From contig NZ_SJON01000005.1 of assembly GCF_004331385.1 (NCBI RefSeq), positions 186,001-250,000 of the forward strand: a stretch of 64,000 bases of DNA, read 5' to 3'. The position numbers and the translations under genes are program-made. Numbering within the stretch: the stretch's first letter is position 1; every line of letters begins with the position of its first letter. This document shows positions 48,165-59,430 of this stretch, piece by piece. The notes beneath the pieces were generated by a model that did no database searches, was not told where the DNA came from, and saw nothing but the letters and a program-made list of their open reading frames with translations. The DNA is from Enterobacter quasihormaechei (lineage in GTDB: Bacteria > Pseudomonadota > Gammaproteobacteria > Enterobacterales > Enterobacteriaceae).

Positions 48165-49556
48165 ATGAATTTTCCACTCATCGCGAACATTGTTGTGTTC
48201 GTCGTATTGCTATTGCTTCTCGCCCAGGCTCGCCACAAACAGTGGAGCCTGGCCAAAAAGGTGCTGGTCGGTCTGGTGATGGGCGTGGTGTTTGGCCTGG
48301 CCTTACACGCTATTTACGGCTCCGACAGCCCGGTACTGAAAGATTCTATTCAGTGGTTCAACATTGTCGGTAACGGCTATGTACAGCTGCTGCAAATGAT
48401 CGTCATGCCGCTGGTATTCGCTTCTATCCTGAGCGCCGTGGCCCGTCTGCATAATGCGTCTCAGCTGGGTAAAATCAGTTTCCTGACCATTGGCACCCTG
48501 CTCTTCACCACGCTGATTGCGGCGCTGGTGGGTGTGCTGGTGACCAATTTGTTTGGCCTGACCGCTGAAGGTCTGGTGCAGGGCAGCGCTGAAACCGCGC
48601 GTCTGACGGCTATTCAGACCAACTACGTGGGTAAAGTGGCCGATCTGACCGTTCCGCAGATGGTGCTCTCCTTCATTCCGAAGAACCCGTTTGCTGACCT
48701 GACCGGTGCAAGCCCAACCTCCATTATCAGTGTGGTGATCTTCGCGGCGTTCCTGGGCGTGGCGGCGCTGAAGCTGCTGAAGGACGATGCGCCAAAAGGC
48801 GAGCGCGTGCTGACTGCCATTGATACCCTGCAAAGCTGGGTGATGAAGCTGGTGCGTCTGGTCATGCAGCTGACGCCGTACGGTGTCCTGGCGCTGATGA
48901 CCAAAGTCGTTGCAGGATCAAACCTGCAAGACATCATCAAGCTTGGCAGCTTTGTGATTGCCTCGTACCTGGGTCTGGGCATCATGTTTGTTGTGCACGG
49001 CATTCTGCTGGCGGTGAACGGCGTTGGCCCGCTGAAATACTTCCGTAAAGTCTGGCCGGTACTGACCTTCGCCTTTACCAGCCGTTCCAGCGCGGCATCT
49101 ATTCCGCTGAACGTCGAAGCACAGACCCGTCGTCTGGGCGTGCCGGAGTCAATCGCCAGCTTCTCGGCCTCTTTTGGCGCCACCATCGGCCAGAACGGCT
49201 GTGCGGGCCTATACCCGGCGATGCTGGCCGTGATGGTTGCCCCTACCGTCGGCATTAACCCGCTGGATCCGGTCTGGATTGCGACGCTGGTCGGTATCGT
49301 GACCATTAGCTCCGCCGGTGTTGCAGGCGTGGGCGGCGGCGCGACCTTCGCTGCGCTGATTGTTCTGCCTGCGCTGGGCCTGCCGGTGACGCTGGTCGCC
49401 CTGCTGATCTCTGTTGAACCGCTGATCGACATGGGTCGTACCGCGCTGAACGTGAGTGGCTCAATGACCGCCGGTACCCTGACCAGCCAGTGGCTGAAGC
49501 AGACCGACAAAACCATTCTCGACAGTGAAGAAGATGCCGAACTGGCCCATCGTTAA
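48165..49556 (+). CDS. tcyP: L-cystine sodium/proton symporter
   Basis: TcyP (YdjN, 463 residues) is a DAACS-family (SLC1-like) inner-membrane importer for L-cystine and some selenium compounds. Family features are [21 protein letters not shown] in the N-terminal scaffold, the Ser-rich hairpin [16 protein letters not shown], and [18 protein letters not shown] in the substrate region. CAGGAGAA precedes the ATG. In E. coli CysB controls it; I did not find a convincing site by eye. Confidence 0.95.
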   Translation: MNFPLIANIVVFVVLLLLLAQARHKQWSLAKKVLVGLVMGVVFGLALHAIYGSDSPVLKDSIQWFNIVGNGYVQLLQMIVMPLVFASILSAVARLHNASQLGKISFLTIGTLLFTTLIAALVGVLVTNLFGLTAEGLVQGSAETARLTAIQTNYVGKVADLTVPQMVLSFIPKNPFADLTGASPTSIISVVIFAAFLGVAALKLLKDDAPKGERVLTAIDTLQSWVMKLVRLVMQLTPYGVLALMTKVVAGSNLQDIIKLGSFVIASYLGLGIMFVVHGILLAVNGVGPLKYFRKVWPVLTFAFTSRSSAASIPLNVEAQTRRLGVPESIASFSASFGATIGQNGCAGLYPAMLAVMVAPTVGINPLDPVWIATLVGIVTISSAGVAGVGGGATFAALIVLPALGLPVTLVALLISVEPLIDMGRTALNVSGSMTAGTLTSQWLKQTDKTILDSEEDAELAHR

Positions 49557-49570
49557 TCACTGCCGAAATA

Positions 49571-49597
49571 AAAAAACCGCCTGAGGGCGGTTTTTTT
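49571..49597. terminator. tcyP / cedA terminator
   Basis: AAAAAACCGCC, TGAG, GGCGGTTTTTTT: a textbook bidirectional terminator between convergent tcyP and cedA. Confidence 0.96.
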
Positions 49598-49604
49598 ATG
49601 GCTG

Positions 49605-49844
49605 TTATTCTTCAACCTCTTCATCCTGGCGCATCTGCACCGCCCATCGCTGCGCCGATTCCGGCACCGTAAACGCAGGGGAGCGACGGAAGTGCTCGCC
49701 AATCAGCACGAAGGCAACGTATTTACCCCGCAGCATCCAGACATCGCGAAAACCATCCACCTTCAGGGCATGGTCTGGCGGCGCGGGCTCAACGCGGGGT
49801 ACATAGCTAATAACCTGGCGGTTTTGTTGACGAAGAGGTTTCAT
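49605..49844 (-). CDS. cedA: Cell division modulator CedA
   Basis: CedA (79 residues) is a small basic protein that binds DNA and, in E. coli, RNA polymerase; it relieves division inhibition in DnaA-cos cells. The core DVWMLRGKYVAFVLIGE and SPAFTVPESAQRWA are conserved. ATG 49844 (MKPLRQQNR) aligns with E. coli; a GTG five codons upstream is an alternative. Neither has a strong ribosome site. Confidence 0.93.
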   Translation of the reverse strand: MKPLRQQNRQVISYVPRVEPAPPDHALKVDGFRDVWMLRGKYVAFVLIGEHFRRSPAFTVPESAQRWAVQMRQDEEVEE

Positions 49845-50045
49845 AAGCGACGGATTCACTAAAGCAAATTCTTAAAGCAGGAAATTTCTATCATAGCCGA
49901 TTCTCCCCCCGCCCGTCGCGCCTGACGTAAGGCAGAGGGCTCCTTTCGCTAATCAATATCTGAAAACGCTTAGTTCGCCTGCTAATTCTTAACATTGTTC
50001 TATCCTTAATAGGGTTTTTAGGAATGAACAAAGGAGAAGCGTGCA

Positions 50046-52295
50046 ATGTCGAACAATGATAAACCACATCAGTCACCCATTCATGGCACTGAAGAATCTC
50101 AACCGGGAATGGACTCACTTGCCCCCGCCGACGGCTCACACAAACCTTCACCGGGTCCTTCCGCACCGGGTGAACAGCCTACCGCCCCGGGCAGCATGAA
50201 AGCCCCTGAAACGGAAAACGAAAAGCTGAAATCGCTCGATCCTCACCGTAAAGGCGGTGAAGGCCATGCGCTGACCACGAACCAGGGCGTTCGCATTGCC
50301 GATGACCAGAACTCCCTGCGCGCCGGAACGCGCGGCCCGACGCTGCTGGAAGATTTCATCCTGCGCGAAAAAATCACCCATTTCGACCATGAGCGTATCC
50401 CTGAGCGCATCGTCCACGCTCGCGGCTCCGCGGCGCACGGCTATTTCCAGCCGTACAAGAGCCTGACGGAGATCACGAAAGCGGATTTCCTTTCCGACCC
50501 GAACAAAATCACACCGGTATTTGTGCGCTTCTCTACCGTACAGGGCGGCGCTGGCTCGGCTGACACGGTGCGTGATATCCGCGGCTTTGCCACTAAATTC
50601 TATACCGAAGAAGGTATTTTCGACCTGGTCGGTAACAACACCCCGGTGTTCTTCATTCAGGATGCGCATAAGTTTCCTGACTTTGTCCATGCGGTAAAAC
50701 CGGAGCCACACTGGGCCATACCGCAGGGACAAAGTGCGCACGATACTTTCTGGGACTACGTCTCCCTGCAACCGGAAACGCTGCACAACGTGATGTGGGC
50801 GATGTCTGACCGGGGGATCCCGCGCAGCTATCGCACCATGGAAGGGTTTGGTATTCACACCTTCCGTCTTATTAACGCCGAAGGCAAAGCAACGTTTGTG
50901 CGCTTCCACTGGAAACCGGTCGCGGGGAAAGCGTCGCTGGTGTGGGATGAAGCGCAGAAGCTCACCGGGCGCGATCCGGACTTCCACCGTCGTGAACTGT
51001 GGGAATCCATTGAAGCCGGAGATTTCCCGGAATACGAGCTGGGGTTACAGCTGATCCCGGAAGAGGACGAGTTTAAATACGACTTCGACCTGCTCGACCC
51101 AACCAAGCTAATTCCTGAAGAGCTGGTGCCGGTTCAGCTGGTGGGCAAAATGGTGCTTAACCGCAACCCGGATAACTTCTTCGCGGAGAATGAGCAGGCT
51201 GCGTTCCACCCGGGCCATATTGTGCCGGGGCTGGATTTCACCAACGATCCGCTGCTCCAGGGCCGTCTGTTCTCTTATACCGATACGCAGATCAGCCGTC
51301 TCGGCGGACCAAACTTCCACGAAATTCCGATCAACCGTCCTACCTGCCCTTACCATAACTTCCAGCGTGACGGGATGCATCGTCAGGATATCGATACCAA
51401 CCCGGCTAACTACGAGCCGAACTCCATTAACGATAACTGGCCGCGCGAAACGCCGCCGGGACCAAAACGTGGCGGATTCGAGTCGTATCAGGAGCGCGTG
51501 GACGGAACAAAAATTCGCGAACGCAGCCCGTCCTTCGGCGAGTATTACGCCCACCCTCGCCTGTTCTGGAACAGCCAGACCCCGATCGAACAGCAGCACA
51601 TTATCGGCGGCTTCAGCTTTGAGCTGAGTAAAGTGGTGCGCACCTACATTCGCGAGCGCGTTGTCGACCATCTGGCACATATCGATATCCAGCTTGCGCA
51701 GGGCGTGGCGAATAACCTCGGCATTACGCTCACCGACGAGCAATGCCATGCCGCGCCGCCAAAAGACGTGAACGGGCTGAAGAAAGATCCGTCCCTGAGC
51801 CTGTACGCGGTACCTGGCGGATCGATTAAAGGCCGCGTGGTGGCTATCCTGCTGAACGATAAACCGCGTGCCAGCGACGTGCTGGGGATCATGCGGGCGC
51901 TCAAAACCCAGGGCGTACATGCCAAACTGCTTTACTCGCGCATGGGTGAAGTGACGGCCGACGATGGCTCCGTCCTGCCGATTGCCGCGACCTTCGCCGG
52001 GGCACCGTCGCTGACGGTTGACGCGGTGATTATGCCGTGCGGCGACGTTGAGAGTCTGCTCGGCAACGGTGATGCCGCCTATTATCTGCTGGAAGCCTAT
52101 AAGCACCTGAAGCCAATCGCCCTGGCAGGCGATGCGCGGAAGTTTAAATCTCTGCTGAAGGTACCGGATCAAGGGGAAGAAGGCATTGTCGAAGGTGATA
52201 ACGTTGACGATGCGTTTATGACCCGGCTGTTTGACCTGCTCGCCGCGCACCGCGTGTGGTCCCGCAGTAGCAAGACCGACCAGATACCGGCGTAA
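50046..52295 (+). CDS. katE: Catalase HPII
   Basis: KatE (749 residues) is a large-subunit, heme d monofunctional catalase of stationary phase. The proximal and distal heme sites are visible: distal His 124 in [12 protein letters not shown], distal Asn in GNNTPVFF, and proximal Tyr 411 in [14 protein letters not shown]. The C-terminal flavodoxin-like domain ([18 protein letters not shown]) is present. The long N-terminal arm is Pro-rich. AAGGAG precedes the ATG. In E. coli transcription depends on sigma S; the 186-bp gap to cedA should hold that promoter. Confidence 0.97.
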   Translation: MSNNDKPHQSPIHGTEESQPGMDSLAPADGSHKPSPGPSAPGEQPTAPGSMKAPETENEKLKSLDPHRKGGEGHALTTNQGVRIADDQNSLRAGTRGPTLLEDFILREKITHFDHERIPERIVHARGSAAHGYFQPYKSLTEITKADFLSDPNKITPVFVRFSTVQGGAGSADTVRDIRGFATKFYTEEGIFDLVGNNTPVFFIQDAHKFPDFVHAVKPEPHWAIPQGQSAHDTFWDYVSLQPETLHNVMWAMSDRGIPRSYRTMEGFGIHTFRLINAEGKATFVRFHWKPVAGKASLVWDEAQKLTGRDPDFHRRELWESIEAGDFPEYELGLQLIPEEDEFKYDFDLLDPTKLIPEELVPVQLVGKMVLNRNPDNFFAENEQAAFHPGHIVPGLDFTNDPLLQGRLFSYTDTQISRLGGPNFHEIPINRPTCPYHNFQRDGMHRQDIDTNPANYEPNSINDNWPRETPPGPKRGGFESYQERVDGTKIRERSPSFGEYYAHPRLFWNSQTPIEQQHIIGGFSFELSKVVRTYIRERVVDHLAHIDIQLAQGVANNLGITLTDEQCHAAPPKDVNGLKKDPSLSLYAVPGGSIKGRVVAILLNDKPRASDVLGIMRALKTQGVHAKLLYSRMGEVTADDGSVLPIAATFAGAPSLTVDAVIMPCGDVESLLGNGDAAYYLLEAYKHLKPIALAGDARKFKSLLKVPDQGEEGIVEGDNVDDAFMTRLFDLLAAHRVWSRSSKTDQIPA

Positions 52296-52301
52296 AAAAA
52301 A

Positions 52302-52379
52302 GCCGGGTGGCGCTGCGCTTACCCGGCCCACATTTCGATTGCTTTTGTAGGCCCGGTAAGGCGAAGCCGCCACCGGGCT
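52302..52379. repeat. Inverted REP pair between katE and chbG
   Basis: REP units at 52302-52329 and 52347-52379 are in opposite orientation. The outer arms (AAAGCCGGGTGGCG and CGCCACCGGGCTTT) pair with one mismatch. It fills the gap between convergent genes and may serve as their shared terminator. Confidence 0.88.
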
Positions 52380-52384
52380 TTACC

Positions 52385-53125
52385 TCAAAGATCCCTGAAC
52401 GTCCCCAGACGATATCCGCGCTCGGCAATCGCGTACTTCAGCGACGCCGACGTCAGCACGTCCAGCTCCGCCAGACGCGGCCAGCAGTAGGCGCTCTTAC
52501 GCACGGTGTTATCGATAAAGGCAGGATGCGCCATGATCTCCAGCGACCGCACGGCGGAATCATCCAGCACTTTAAGGAACAGCGCTTCGCTGATCTCGTC
52601 GCCGTAAAATGCGCTGCTGAACCCCTCCGTTGACGTCACCACGATGTCCGGTAATTCGCGCACCTCCCGATCCAGGCGCATCGCCACGCCTTTACGTTGG
52701 GCAAACTCTGCCACAAGCGGGAAAATCGCCGGGATCATATGCACATGATGGTGACTATCAATATGGGTGGGCTCACGGCCAAACACATCCACAAAGCGGT
52801 TAAACTGGCAATCCAGCTCGCGGGCAATCTCATCGAGCGGCAGAGCGTCCTGCTCCGCCATTTCCCAAATCCATTTACCCAGCTGCCCGTCGCGCGTCAG
52901 CCCCGGCATCGGTGAAAGGGGCTGCCCAAGCGTCAGCACAAAGTGCAAGCCGACGCCCAGTTCGGGCACCTCACGGCTTAGCTGCGCCGCATGTTCCACC
53001 GCCTCACCGTTGATGAGCGCAGTGGTAGAGGTTACGACGCCCCGGCGACAGGCTTCGATAATGCCGTAGTTCTGCCCTTTTGACAGGCCAAAATCATCGG
53101 CATTGACGATCAGCAGGTTTTCCAT
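52385..53125 (-). CDS. chbG: Chitooligosaccharide deacetylase ChbG
   Basis: ChbG (246 residues) is a YdjC-family deacetylase that removes one acetyl group from chitobiose 6-phosphate (and chitotriose phosphate). This creates both the inducer for ChbR and the substrate for ChbF. Metal-binding motifs are NADDFGLS and [10 protein letters not shown]. It is the last gene of the operon, 11 nt after chbF. Confidence 0.95.
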   Translation of the reverse strand: MENLLIVNADDFGLSKGQNYGIIEACRRGVVTSTTALINGEAVEHAAQLSREVPELGVGLHFVLTLGQPLSPMPGLTRDGQLGKWIWEMAEQDALPLDEIARELDCQFNRFVDVFGREPTHIDSHHHVHMIPAIFPLVAEFAQRKGVAMRLDREVRELPDIVVTSTEGFSSAFYGDEISEALFLKVLDDSAVRSLEIMAHPAFIDNTVRKSAYCWPRLAELDVLTSASLKYAIAERGYRLGTFRDL

Positions 53126-53136
53126 CGCACCTCCTC

Positions 53137-54492
53137 TTAACGGTGTGTAAGCTTCAGTTTCTCAACCGTTGCAGCAAAGTTTGGCAGCCATTTTTCATGC
53201 GCCAGGATCATCTCGCTCGCGAGTTTTTCAGCATCACGGTCAGAATGCACCAGCGGGCTGAGGTTCAGCGCCAGCAGCACGTCATTCAGCTCGCCGCTCA
53301 GGGCCGCATTGCTCGCCGCGACTTCAAAGCCCTTGATGGTGTGAATAAGGCCCATCACTTTATCGTCGAAGTGAGTAATGCGGGGATGCGGTTTTGCGCC
53401 GTCGCGTCCAAGGATGCAGGTCATCTCAACGGCCCAGTCTGCCGGGATGTTGTCGATGTGCCCATGATGCGGAACGTTCACATAGTGCTCGGCCTGCTTG
53501 TCATTGTAAATGGCGTTGATCACTTCACACGCGGCATCCGAATAGTATGCCCCGCCGCGCTGCTCCAGCTCTTTCGGCTTCACGTTCAGGTTCGGATCTT
53601 TGTACAAATCAAACAGCTGCTTCTCTACTTTCTGCACAACCTGAGCACGCGCGCCGCCTTTGTAGTATTCGCCCATTTCAATCGCCAGCATCTCTTTCTG
53701 CTTGAAGTAGTAAAGCAGATACGAGCACGGCAGCAGGTTCAGGGAGCGGATCAGCCCTTCGCTGAACGGCAGGTCGAAGATGTTTTTCACCGAGGCCGCG
53801 GTCAGGCGGCCAGAGGCGACGCCGTCGAGCAGTTCTGCAAAGCGCGACTGCCCGTTCACGATCACATCTTTGATAAAGACCATGTGGTTCAGGCCGAACA
53901 GATCAATGGACAGTTCGTCGTTATCGTTCAGTGCCAGCACATCGCGGATGAACATTTTCATGCCAATCGGAATATTGCAAACGCCGATAAAGCGTTTGAA
54001 ACCGGTGTGGCGATAAACCGCCTCGGTGACCATTCCAGCCGGGTTGGTAAAGTTAATCACCCACGCGTTCGGGCAGATCTCCTCCACGTCTTTGATGATG
54101 TCAAAAATAACCGGAATGGTACGCAGACCTTTAAACAAGCCGCCTGCCCCGTTGGTTTCCTGCCCCAGGTAACCGTGGCTCAGCGGAATACGTTCGTCCA
54201 GCTCACGCGCTTTCAGCTGGCCGACGCGCAGCTGCGTGGTTACGAAGTCAGCATCTTTCAGCGCCAGGCGGCGATCCAGCGTTTTGTGCACGGTTAAGGG
54301 CACGCCCGCCTTTTCAACCATGCGTTGGCACAGCTCAAAAATAATATTCAGCTTCTCCTGACCTTCTTCAACATCCACCAGCCATAATTCGCTGACCGGT
54401 AATTCATGATAACGTTTCAGGAAACCTTCAAGTAATTCCGGGGTATAGCTGCTGCCGCCACCAATGGTTACGACTTTTAATTTCTTTTGCAT
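53137..54492 (-). CDS. chbF: 6-phospho-beta-glucosidase ChbF (GH4)
   Basis: ChbF (451 residues) is an NAD- and metal-dependent family 4 glycosidase that cleaves deacetylated chitobiose 6-phosphate and cellobiose 6-phosphate. It has the Rossmann start [18 protein letters not shown], the metal Cys in [10 protein letters not shown], and His in [12 protein letters not shown]. It is 109 nt after chbR, a gap with no other gene. Confidence 0.96.
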   Translation of the reverse strand: MQKKLKVVTIGGGSSYTPELLEGFLKRYHELPVSELWLVDVEEGQEKLNIIFELCQRMVEKAGVPLTVHKTLDRRLALKDADFVTTQLRVGQLKARELDERIPLSHGYLGQETNGAGGLFKGLRTIPVIFDIIKDVEEICPNAWVINFTNPAGMVTEAVYRHTGFKRFIGVCNIPIGMKMFIRDVLALNDNDELSIDLFGLNHMVFIKDVIVNGQSRFAELLDGVASGRLTAASVKNIFDLPFSEGLIRSLNLLPCSYLLYYFKQKEMLAIEMGEYYKGGARAQVVQKVEKQLFDLYKDPNLNVKPKELEQRGGAYYSDAACEVINAIYNDKQAEHYVNVPHHGHIDNIPADWAVEMTCILGRDGAKPHPRITHFDDKVMGLIHTIKGFEVAASNAALSGELNDVLLALNLSPLVHSDRDAEKLASEMILAHEKWLPNFAATVEKLKLTHR

Positions 54493-54601
54493 AATCTCTC
54501 CCTTAGCGTATCAGGTTAATCGCCTGCAAGGTATAGCGTACTCTTCCCGCTATTTGGGCAAGCCATTACGTCAATATTCCTGGCGGATAAACCGCCGAAA
54601 G

Positions 54602-55420
54602 TTAATTAATTACCGTTAAATTTTTGCGGTAACTGTTCGGGGTAAATGAAGTCAGTTTCTTAAAGGTTTTAATAAACAGGCTGGGGCTGCTGTAACCGGA
54701 TTCGTAAGCAATATCGGTGACAGAGTAGTTCGTTATTTCCAGCTGCTTTTTGGCAAAATTAATGCGGATTTCATTAATAATTTGTACAGGCGTTTTACGG
54801 TAATAGCGCTGCGTGGCGCGCGTTAAATATTCCTGCGATTTACCCGAAAGCGCGACCATGTTTTCCAGCGCGTTATCGCTGAACTGCCCTTTGTCGTGCA
54901 TCAGCTCCACGGTACTGCGCAGCCACTGGGGAATATCGTCCACCACCTGCTGTTCTTCACGGTGATGGCGAAGGCGATTCATCACGTAGAACGTCACGGT
55001 TTCAATAAATTCATCAAATTCATTGTCGCGGAAATTCAGCGAGGCAATAACCGTTTCAATCCAGGTCATAAACTCATTTTTGACGCGATACACCTGTGAC
55101 GCCACAAAGCAGAACGGGACCAGCGGCAGATAGTGCTTCTCGAAGAAACGCCTGCTCACCCCTACGTTCAGAATGCGCGTCGCACCAAACTCATAAAAGC
55201 TCTGGTGATAGGATCCCATCGGCAAAAAGACGAAATCACCGCGCTCAAGCAGGACGCGCTTACCGTTGATCTCCTGATAATAGCGCCCGGTCAGAACAAT
55301 CGTGAACTCGTAGTAGTCGTGCTGGTGCAGACCGCTGGCGCTCTCCGTCTTGTTGTATATCACCACGTGAAAATTCTTGCCGTTAAACAGCTGCTGCTCA
55401 TGTGCGGTTTTGATTTCCAT
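54602..55420 (-). CDS. chbR: AraC-family chb operon regulator ChbR
   Basis: ChbR (272 residues) has an N-terminal cupin ([17 protein letters not shown]) and a C-terminal AraC domain with two HTHs ([19 protein letters not shown] and [19 protein letters not shown]). It activates the operon with chitobiose derivatives and represses without them. It is encoded inside the operon it controls. Base composition at the 3' end is AT-rich. Confidence 0.94.
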   Translation of the reverse strand: MEIKTAHEQQLFNGKNFHVVIYNKTESASGLHQHDYYEFTIVLTGRYYQEINGKRVLLERGDFVFLPMGSYHQSFYEFGATRILNVGVSRRFFEKHYLPLVPFCFVASQVYRVKNEFMTWIETVIASLNFRDNEFDEFIETVTFYVMNRLRHHREEQQVVDDIPQWLRSTVELMHDKGQFSDNALENMVALSGKSQEYLTRATQRYYRKTPVQIINEIRINFAKKQLEITNYSVTDIAYESGYSSPSLFIKTFKKLTSFTPNSYRKNLTVIN

Positions 55421-55449
55421 CGTGCTGACCTCCTGCTGCCTGAACTGAC

Positions 55450-55797
55450 TTACTGCATCTTCTCGTGAAGCTCAATGAGCTCCGCTACCAGCTCGCGCGC
55501 CAGCATGGAGGTCATCAGGTGATCCTGCGCATGTACCAGCACCAGGCTCACCTTCATCTTCCCTTCACCCTGGTCGCTTTCGATGAGCTTCGTCTGCACC
55601 AGATGCGCTTCGTTTAACGCCGTGCGGGACTGCTCCATCATAGTTTTCGCGGCAACGAAATCGCCCTGCTTAGCCTGCTTAAGCGCCGCATACGCCAGGC
55701 TGCGCGCCTGCCCGGAGTTGATGATAAGACCCATCACCACCTCTTCCAGATCGTTCTCTGCGGTTTCTTCTGCGACGATACTGTCTAAATCTAACAT
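55450..55797 (-). CDS. chbA: PTS chitobiose EIIA component
   Basis: ChbA (115 residues) is a lactose-family EIIA and a helical trimer. The phosphorylated His is residue 89 in [11 protein letters not shown]. It receives phosphate from HPr and passes it to ChbB. The acidic N-terminus and the segment [15 protein letters not shown] are typical. Confidence 0.96.
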   Translation of the reverse strand: MLDLDSIVAEETAENDLEEVVMGLIINSGQARSLAYAALKQAKQGDFVAAKTMMEQSRTALNEAHLVQTKLIESDQGEGKMKVSLVLVHAQDHLMTSMLARELVAELIELHEKMQ

Positions 55798-55843
55798 CTT
55801 CAGCTCCTTTACGCTGGCGCGGGTTGCCCCGCGCCGTGCAATT

Positions 55844-57202
55844 TTAGAATTTCAGTGCGAGGGCGATATCCTCTTCGCTCTCTTCTTCATCGATCACCGT
55901 TGCGGCTTTGTTCGCAATCGCCACGAACGGCATGTAGAGCAGGGTTGCAATCCCGAGGTTGAATATCGCCAGCAGGAAGGCGGCCACGCTACCGTTGGTG
56001 TTGAAGAACGCGCCCAGACCGGCCGGCATCGTCCACGGTGCAATGTTGGTCACCGGCGGGATAATGCCCAGGTAGTACGCCGTCAGCGTAATCGCGGCCA
56101 GCAGCGGCTGAACCAGGATGAAGGGAATGAACATCACCGGGTTCATGATAATCGGCAGACCAAACAGGATCGGCTCGTTAATCTGGAAGATGCCTGACGG
56201 CAGGGCCAGCTTCGCAACCTGACGATGGTCAGCGCGGCGAGAGACAATAAAGACCGCGATGATCAGACCCAGCGTCGCCCCGGTACCGCCCAGGAAGATA
56301 TAGGAGTCCAGCATCGGCTTCGCCCACACATGGAATGTTTTACCGGCCGCCAGCGCCGCATCGACGGAGCCGTACTGCTGGTAAAGCGCGACGTTTTCCA
56401 GTGCCCACGGGGTCATAATACCGCTGTCCAGCGCCGCCAGTGCCAGTGAACCATGCACGCCGAAGAACCACAGCAGGGAGGTAAAGATGACGTACGCCCA
56501 ACCGACCACGCTACCCATCGACGCCAGCGGCGTTGAGATAGAGTCCATAATGATCTGGTGGAAGTTAGTCCCCCAGTGAGAGAGCGCCCAGGCAATAATC
56601 CCCATGATGGAGAGAATAATAAAGCCCGGAATCAACGCGGAAAATGAACGAGAAACGGAGGCCGGAACGCTATCCGGCAAGCGGATAACCCAGTTGCGGC
56701 GAATAATAAAGGTGAACATTTCGGCCACCACCAGCCCGATAATAATACCGGAAATGATGTTTGCCCCACCCAGCCAGTTGGCGCCTACGGCATAAGCGTC
56801 GCCCACGCTGTACGGCGTGACGGTCATAAACGCGGCTATAGACAGTAAGCCCGCCGCCAGCGGATCCACTTTACGCTCTTCCGCCAGCGCCATACCGATA
56901 AAGAAAGGCGCCATTAGCGACATAATACCCAACGTACCGTTGTATACGTTGCCGCCAATGGCTTTTAAACCATTAAGGGTTTCAATAGTGGAAGCATCTA
57001 ACCTAATTCCTAATGAATAAAAAAAGGAACCTTCACCAAAGCTCAGAAAAACGTTGTTAATTAAAACGAACATTGCCCCGGCTAACGTCAACGGCATTAA
57101 TTTAATAAAGCCGTTTTTAATGGCATTAACGTGAGGCTGCTTTCCTATTTTAACAGCAAAAGGAAGGAGTACCTTTTCAAGTGAAGCGATGACTTTACTC
57201 AT
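55844..57202 (-). CDS. chbC: PTS chitobiose EIIC component
   Basis: ChbC (452 residues) is the lactose-family membrane transporter that binds and translocates chitobiose and cellobiose. It has about ten membrane helices, with family blocks [13 protein letters not shown] and [15 protein letters not shown] (substrate-binding His and Glu). It follows chbB by 79 nt. Confidence 0.96.
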   Translation of the reverse strand: MSKVIASLEKVLLPFAVKIGKQPHVNAIKNGFIKLMPLTLAGAMFVLINNVFLSFGEGSFFYSLGIRLDASTIETLNGLKAIGGNVYNGTLGIMSLMAPFFIGMALAEERKVDPLAAGLLSIAAFMTVTPYSVGDAYAVGANWLGGANIISGIIIGLVVAEMFTFIIRRNWVIRLPDSVPASVSRSFSALIPGFIILSIMGIIAWALSHWGTNFHQIIMDSISTPLASMGSVVGWAYVIFTSLLWFFGVHGSLALAALDSGIMTPWALENVALYQQYGSVDAALAAGKTFHVWAKPMLDSYIFLGGTGATLGLIIAVFIVSRRADHRQVAKLALPSGIFQINEPILFGLPIIMNPVMFIPFILVQPLLAAITLTAYYLGIIPPVTNIAPWTMPAGLGAFFNTNGSVAAFLLAIFNLGIATLLYMPFVAIANKAATVIDEEESEEDIALALKF

Positions 57203-57281
57203 AGGAAAATACCCTTAAATGCCGCAACAACCGTTACGGCGTATTGTGTGTGAAATAACTCTTTGACGGGAAAAATAAAAA

Positions 57282-57599
57282 TTAATTAGCAGCTTTTTTA
57301 ATCGCCGCAACAGCAGCTTTTAATACACCTAAACCATCAATCTTGCCGTACAGACCGGAGTCGATCACTTCGACCGGCTTATTGGGGAGTAGACGTTGAA
57401 TTTCGGGCAACATATAAGCGATTTGCGGCCCCAGTAAAATAACGTCTGCCGCCTGGCCCTTTTCACCCGCCAGCGTTTCCGGAAACGCTTCAATCACCAC
57501 AGGGACTTCATATTTTTCGGCCTGCGCGCGCATTTTGGAAACCAGCAGCGAAGTTGACATGCCCGCAGAGCAGAACAGGTAGATATGTTTCTTTTCCAT
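57282..57599 (-). CDS. chbB: PTS chitobiose EIIB component
   Basis: ChbB (105 residues) is a cytosolic lactose-family EIIB. The phosphorylated Cys is residue 10 in [15 protein letters not shown]. It passes phosphate from ChbA to incoming sugar on ChbC. It is the first gene of chbBCARFG. Confidence 0.97.
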   Translation of the reverse strand: MEKKHIYLFCSAGMSTSLLVSKMRAQAEKYEVPVVIEAFPETLAGEKGQAADVILLGPQIAYMLPEIQRLLPNKPVEVIDSGLYGKIDGLGVLKAAVAAIKKAAN

Positions 57600-57815
57600 G
57601 ATAATTTCCCTCTTATTGGTCTGTCCGCCGTCGCGCTATCACTCGACTTGCTATCCTGGCTGACGGGCAGTGTGCTGAACATTGTTTGTTGTTGAAGTGA
57701 GTATACGCAATGGTACAGGGAGGGGATAATTCTGGACAGACTAAAATTGTCTCTCATTGACCTGGCTTGTTGACTACCTTCACATTTCAGGCAAATAATT
57801 CGCGACAAGAAATAA
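57600..57815 (-). promoter_or_regulatory. chb operon control region
   Basis: Minus-strand -10 TATACT (57711-57706) has no good -35, as expected for an activator-dependent promoter. A CRP-like site (TGTGA-N6-TCAAC, 57784-57769) lies about 77 bp upstream of the inferred start. An A/T-rich NagC-like stretch (57789-57812) lies beyond it. AGAC-N7-GTCT at 57738-57752 may belong to the ChbR site. NagC, ChbR and CRP act here in E. coli. Element assignments are by eye. Confidence 0.5.
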
Positions 57816-57834
57816 GATTCACGTATGCATAAAA

Positions 57835-57856
57835 AAACCGGCCTTCAGGCCGGTTT
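57835..57856 (-). terminator. osmE terminator
   Basis: AAACCGGCC, TTCA, GGCCGGTTT with a T-run on the minus strand, 24 nt after the osmE stop codon. Confidence 0.93.
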
Positions 57857-57879
57857 CAATCGCTCGCGAGCAAGTACGC

Positions 57880-58224
57880 TTACTGTGCCTTAGGTGCCTG
57901 CGGGTCGGTGTCGTATTCAGCACAGGTCTGGTAACCAGAATTGATCACGTGACCCGTATCATCCAGGGCGACAAAGTAGGTCTCTGCCTTACCATCGCGT
58001 TGACCCAGAATATAGGTCTGGCAGGTACCACGAGCGTGGATCATGGTGACCTCAGAAGAAGGTTTACCGGCAATGGCCGCAACCTGGGAACGCGTCATCC
58101 CTTTTTTGACGTCTTTAACCACTGGCTGTGTGAACTGATCTTTAGTGCGATCGTAAGCTGTACACCCTGCCAGCATAGTCAGTACCGCCGCTGCGCTTAA
58201 AATTCCTGCTACGTTCTTGTTCAT
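57880..58224 (-). CDS. osmE: Osmotically inducible lipoprotein OsmE
   Basis: OsmE (114 residues) is a lipoprotein with lipobox [10 protein letters not shown] (Cys 21) and a SmpA/BamE-like domain ([21 protein letters not shown]). It is envelope-located and induced by high osmolarity and stationary phase in E. coli; its molecular role is unclear. GAGGACGG precedes the ATG. It is divergent from nadE. Confidence 0.95.
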   Translation of the reverse strand: MNKNVAGILSAAAVLTMLAGCTAYDRTKDQFTQPVVKDVKKGMTRSQVAAIAGKPSSEVTMIHARGTCQTYILGQRDGKAETYFVALDDTGHVINSGYQTCAEYDTDPQAPKAQ

Positions 58225-58455
58225 ATTCCGTCCTCTTGTTTATCAGCGTGTTAACTAAGCATGGGATAAAAATTACTATTGTTCAACTTTGCGAGTTACG
58301 CCAGACGAATTTCGGAAAATTCTAATAAAACAACGATAAGCTGCGAAATCGCTGTAAAACAGTACACTCAAAACTGTGATCCTTGTCGTTTTCCCGACAA
58401 AGGGTTAGTTTTAACAGATCGTACATTCTGTTTGGTTCTGCATAGGGAGGGCGTA

Positions 58456-59283
58456 ATGGCTCTGCAACAAGAAATTATCCAGGCGCTGGGCGCGAAACCT
58501 GCGATTGATGCCAATGAAGAGATCCGTCGTAGCGTTGATTTTTTGAAAGCTTACCTGTCTGCACACCCTTTCCTGAAGACGCTGGTGCTGGGTATCAGCG
58601 GCGGTCAGGACTCCACGCTGGCTGGTAAGCTGAGCCAGATGGCCATCTCCGAGCTGCGTGACGAGACCGGTGACGCCGCGCTGCAATTTATTGCCGTACG
58701 TCTGCCGTATGGCGTGCAGGCCGACGAGCAGGACTGTCAGGATGCTATCGCCTTTATCCAGCCGGACCGCGTGCTTACCGTGAACATCAAAGGATCGGTG
58801 CTGGCAAGCGAGCAGGCCCTGCGTGAAGCCGGCATTGAACTGAGCGATTTTGTTCGCGGCAACGAGAAAGCCCGCGAGCGCATGAAGGCCCAGTACAGTA
58901 TCGCAGGCATGACCAAAGGGGTGGTCGTCGGCACCGACCACGCCGCAGAAGCCATTACCGGCTTCTTCACCAAATACGGCGATGGCGGCACGGACATCAA
59001 CCCGCTCTTCCGCCTGAACAAGCGTCAGGGCAAGCAGCTGCTGGCAGCGTTGGGCTGCCCGGAACACCTTTATAAGAAGGCGCCAACGGCAGACCTTGAG
59101 GACGATCGTCCTTCCCTGCCGGATGAAGCGGCGCTGGGCGTGAGTTATGACAACATCGATGATTATCTCGAAGGTAAAACGCTCGACGAAGGGACCGCGA
59201 AAATTATCGAAGGCTGGTATCTGAAAACCGAGCACAAGCGCCGTCCACCAATCACGGTGTTTGACGACTTCTGGAAGAAATAG
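58456..59283 (+). CDS. nadE: NH3-dependent NAD synthetase
   Basis: NadE (275 residues) makes NAD from deamido-NAD, ATP and ammonia. The N-type PP-loop [17 protein letters not shown] and [19 protein letters not shown] are visible; there is no glutaminase domain. ATG 58456 has GGGAGGG upstream and gives the E. coli length. The frame stays open 59 codons upstream without a start signal. Confidence 0.98.
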   Translation: MALQQEIIQALGAKPAIDANEEIRRSVDFLKAYLSAHPFLKTLVLGISGGQDSTLAGKLSQMAISELRDETGDAALQFIAVRLPYGVQADEQDCQDAIAFIQPDRVLTVNIKGSVLASEQALREAGIELSDFVRGNEKARERMKAQYSIAGMTKGVVVGTDHAAEAITGFFTKYGDGGTDINPLFRLNKRQGKQLLAALGCPEHLYKKAPTADLEDDRPSLPDEAALGVSYDNIDDYLEGKTLDEGTAKIIEGWYLKTEHKRRPPITVFDDFWKK

Positions 59284-59294
59284 CCAATATTTTT

Positions 59295-59371
59295 GCCCAG
59301 CGGCGCTTCGCTTGCTGGGCCTACGGTTCCGCGCTGTTGCAGGCCGGGTGAGGCGTAGCCGCCACCCGGCT
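59295..59371. repeat. Inverted REP pair after nadE
   Basis: REP units at 59295-59324 and 59339-59371 are in opposite orientation; the second is followed by TCTTTTTT and could end the nadE transcript. Confidence 0.85.
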
Positions 59372-59397
59372 CTTTTTTAACCACCAAACACCTGCTA

Positions 59398-59417
59398 CAC
59401 TGTATACCTGAACAGTA
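59398..59417. promoter_or_regulatory. LexA box of cho
   Basis: CACTGTATACCTGAACAGTA contains CTG-N10-CAG (59400-59415) with TATA in the centre, 13 bp before the GTG start. cho is an SOS gene in E. coli. Confidence 0.88.
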
Positions 59418-59430
59418 TATGGAGCAGTAT

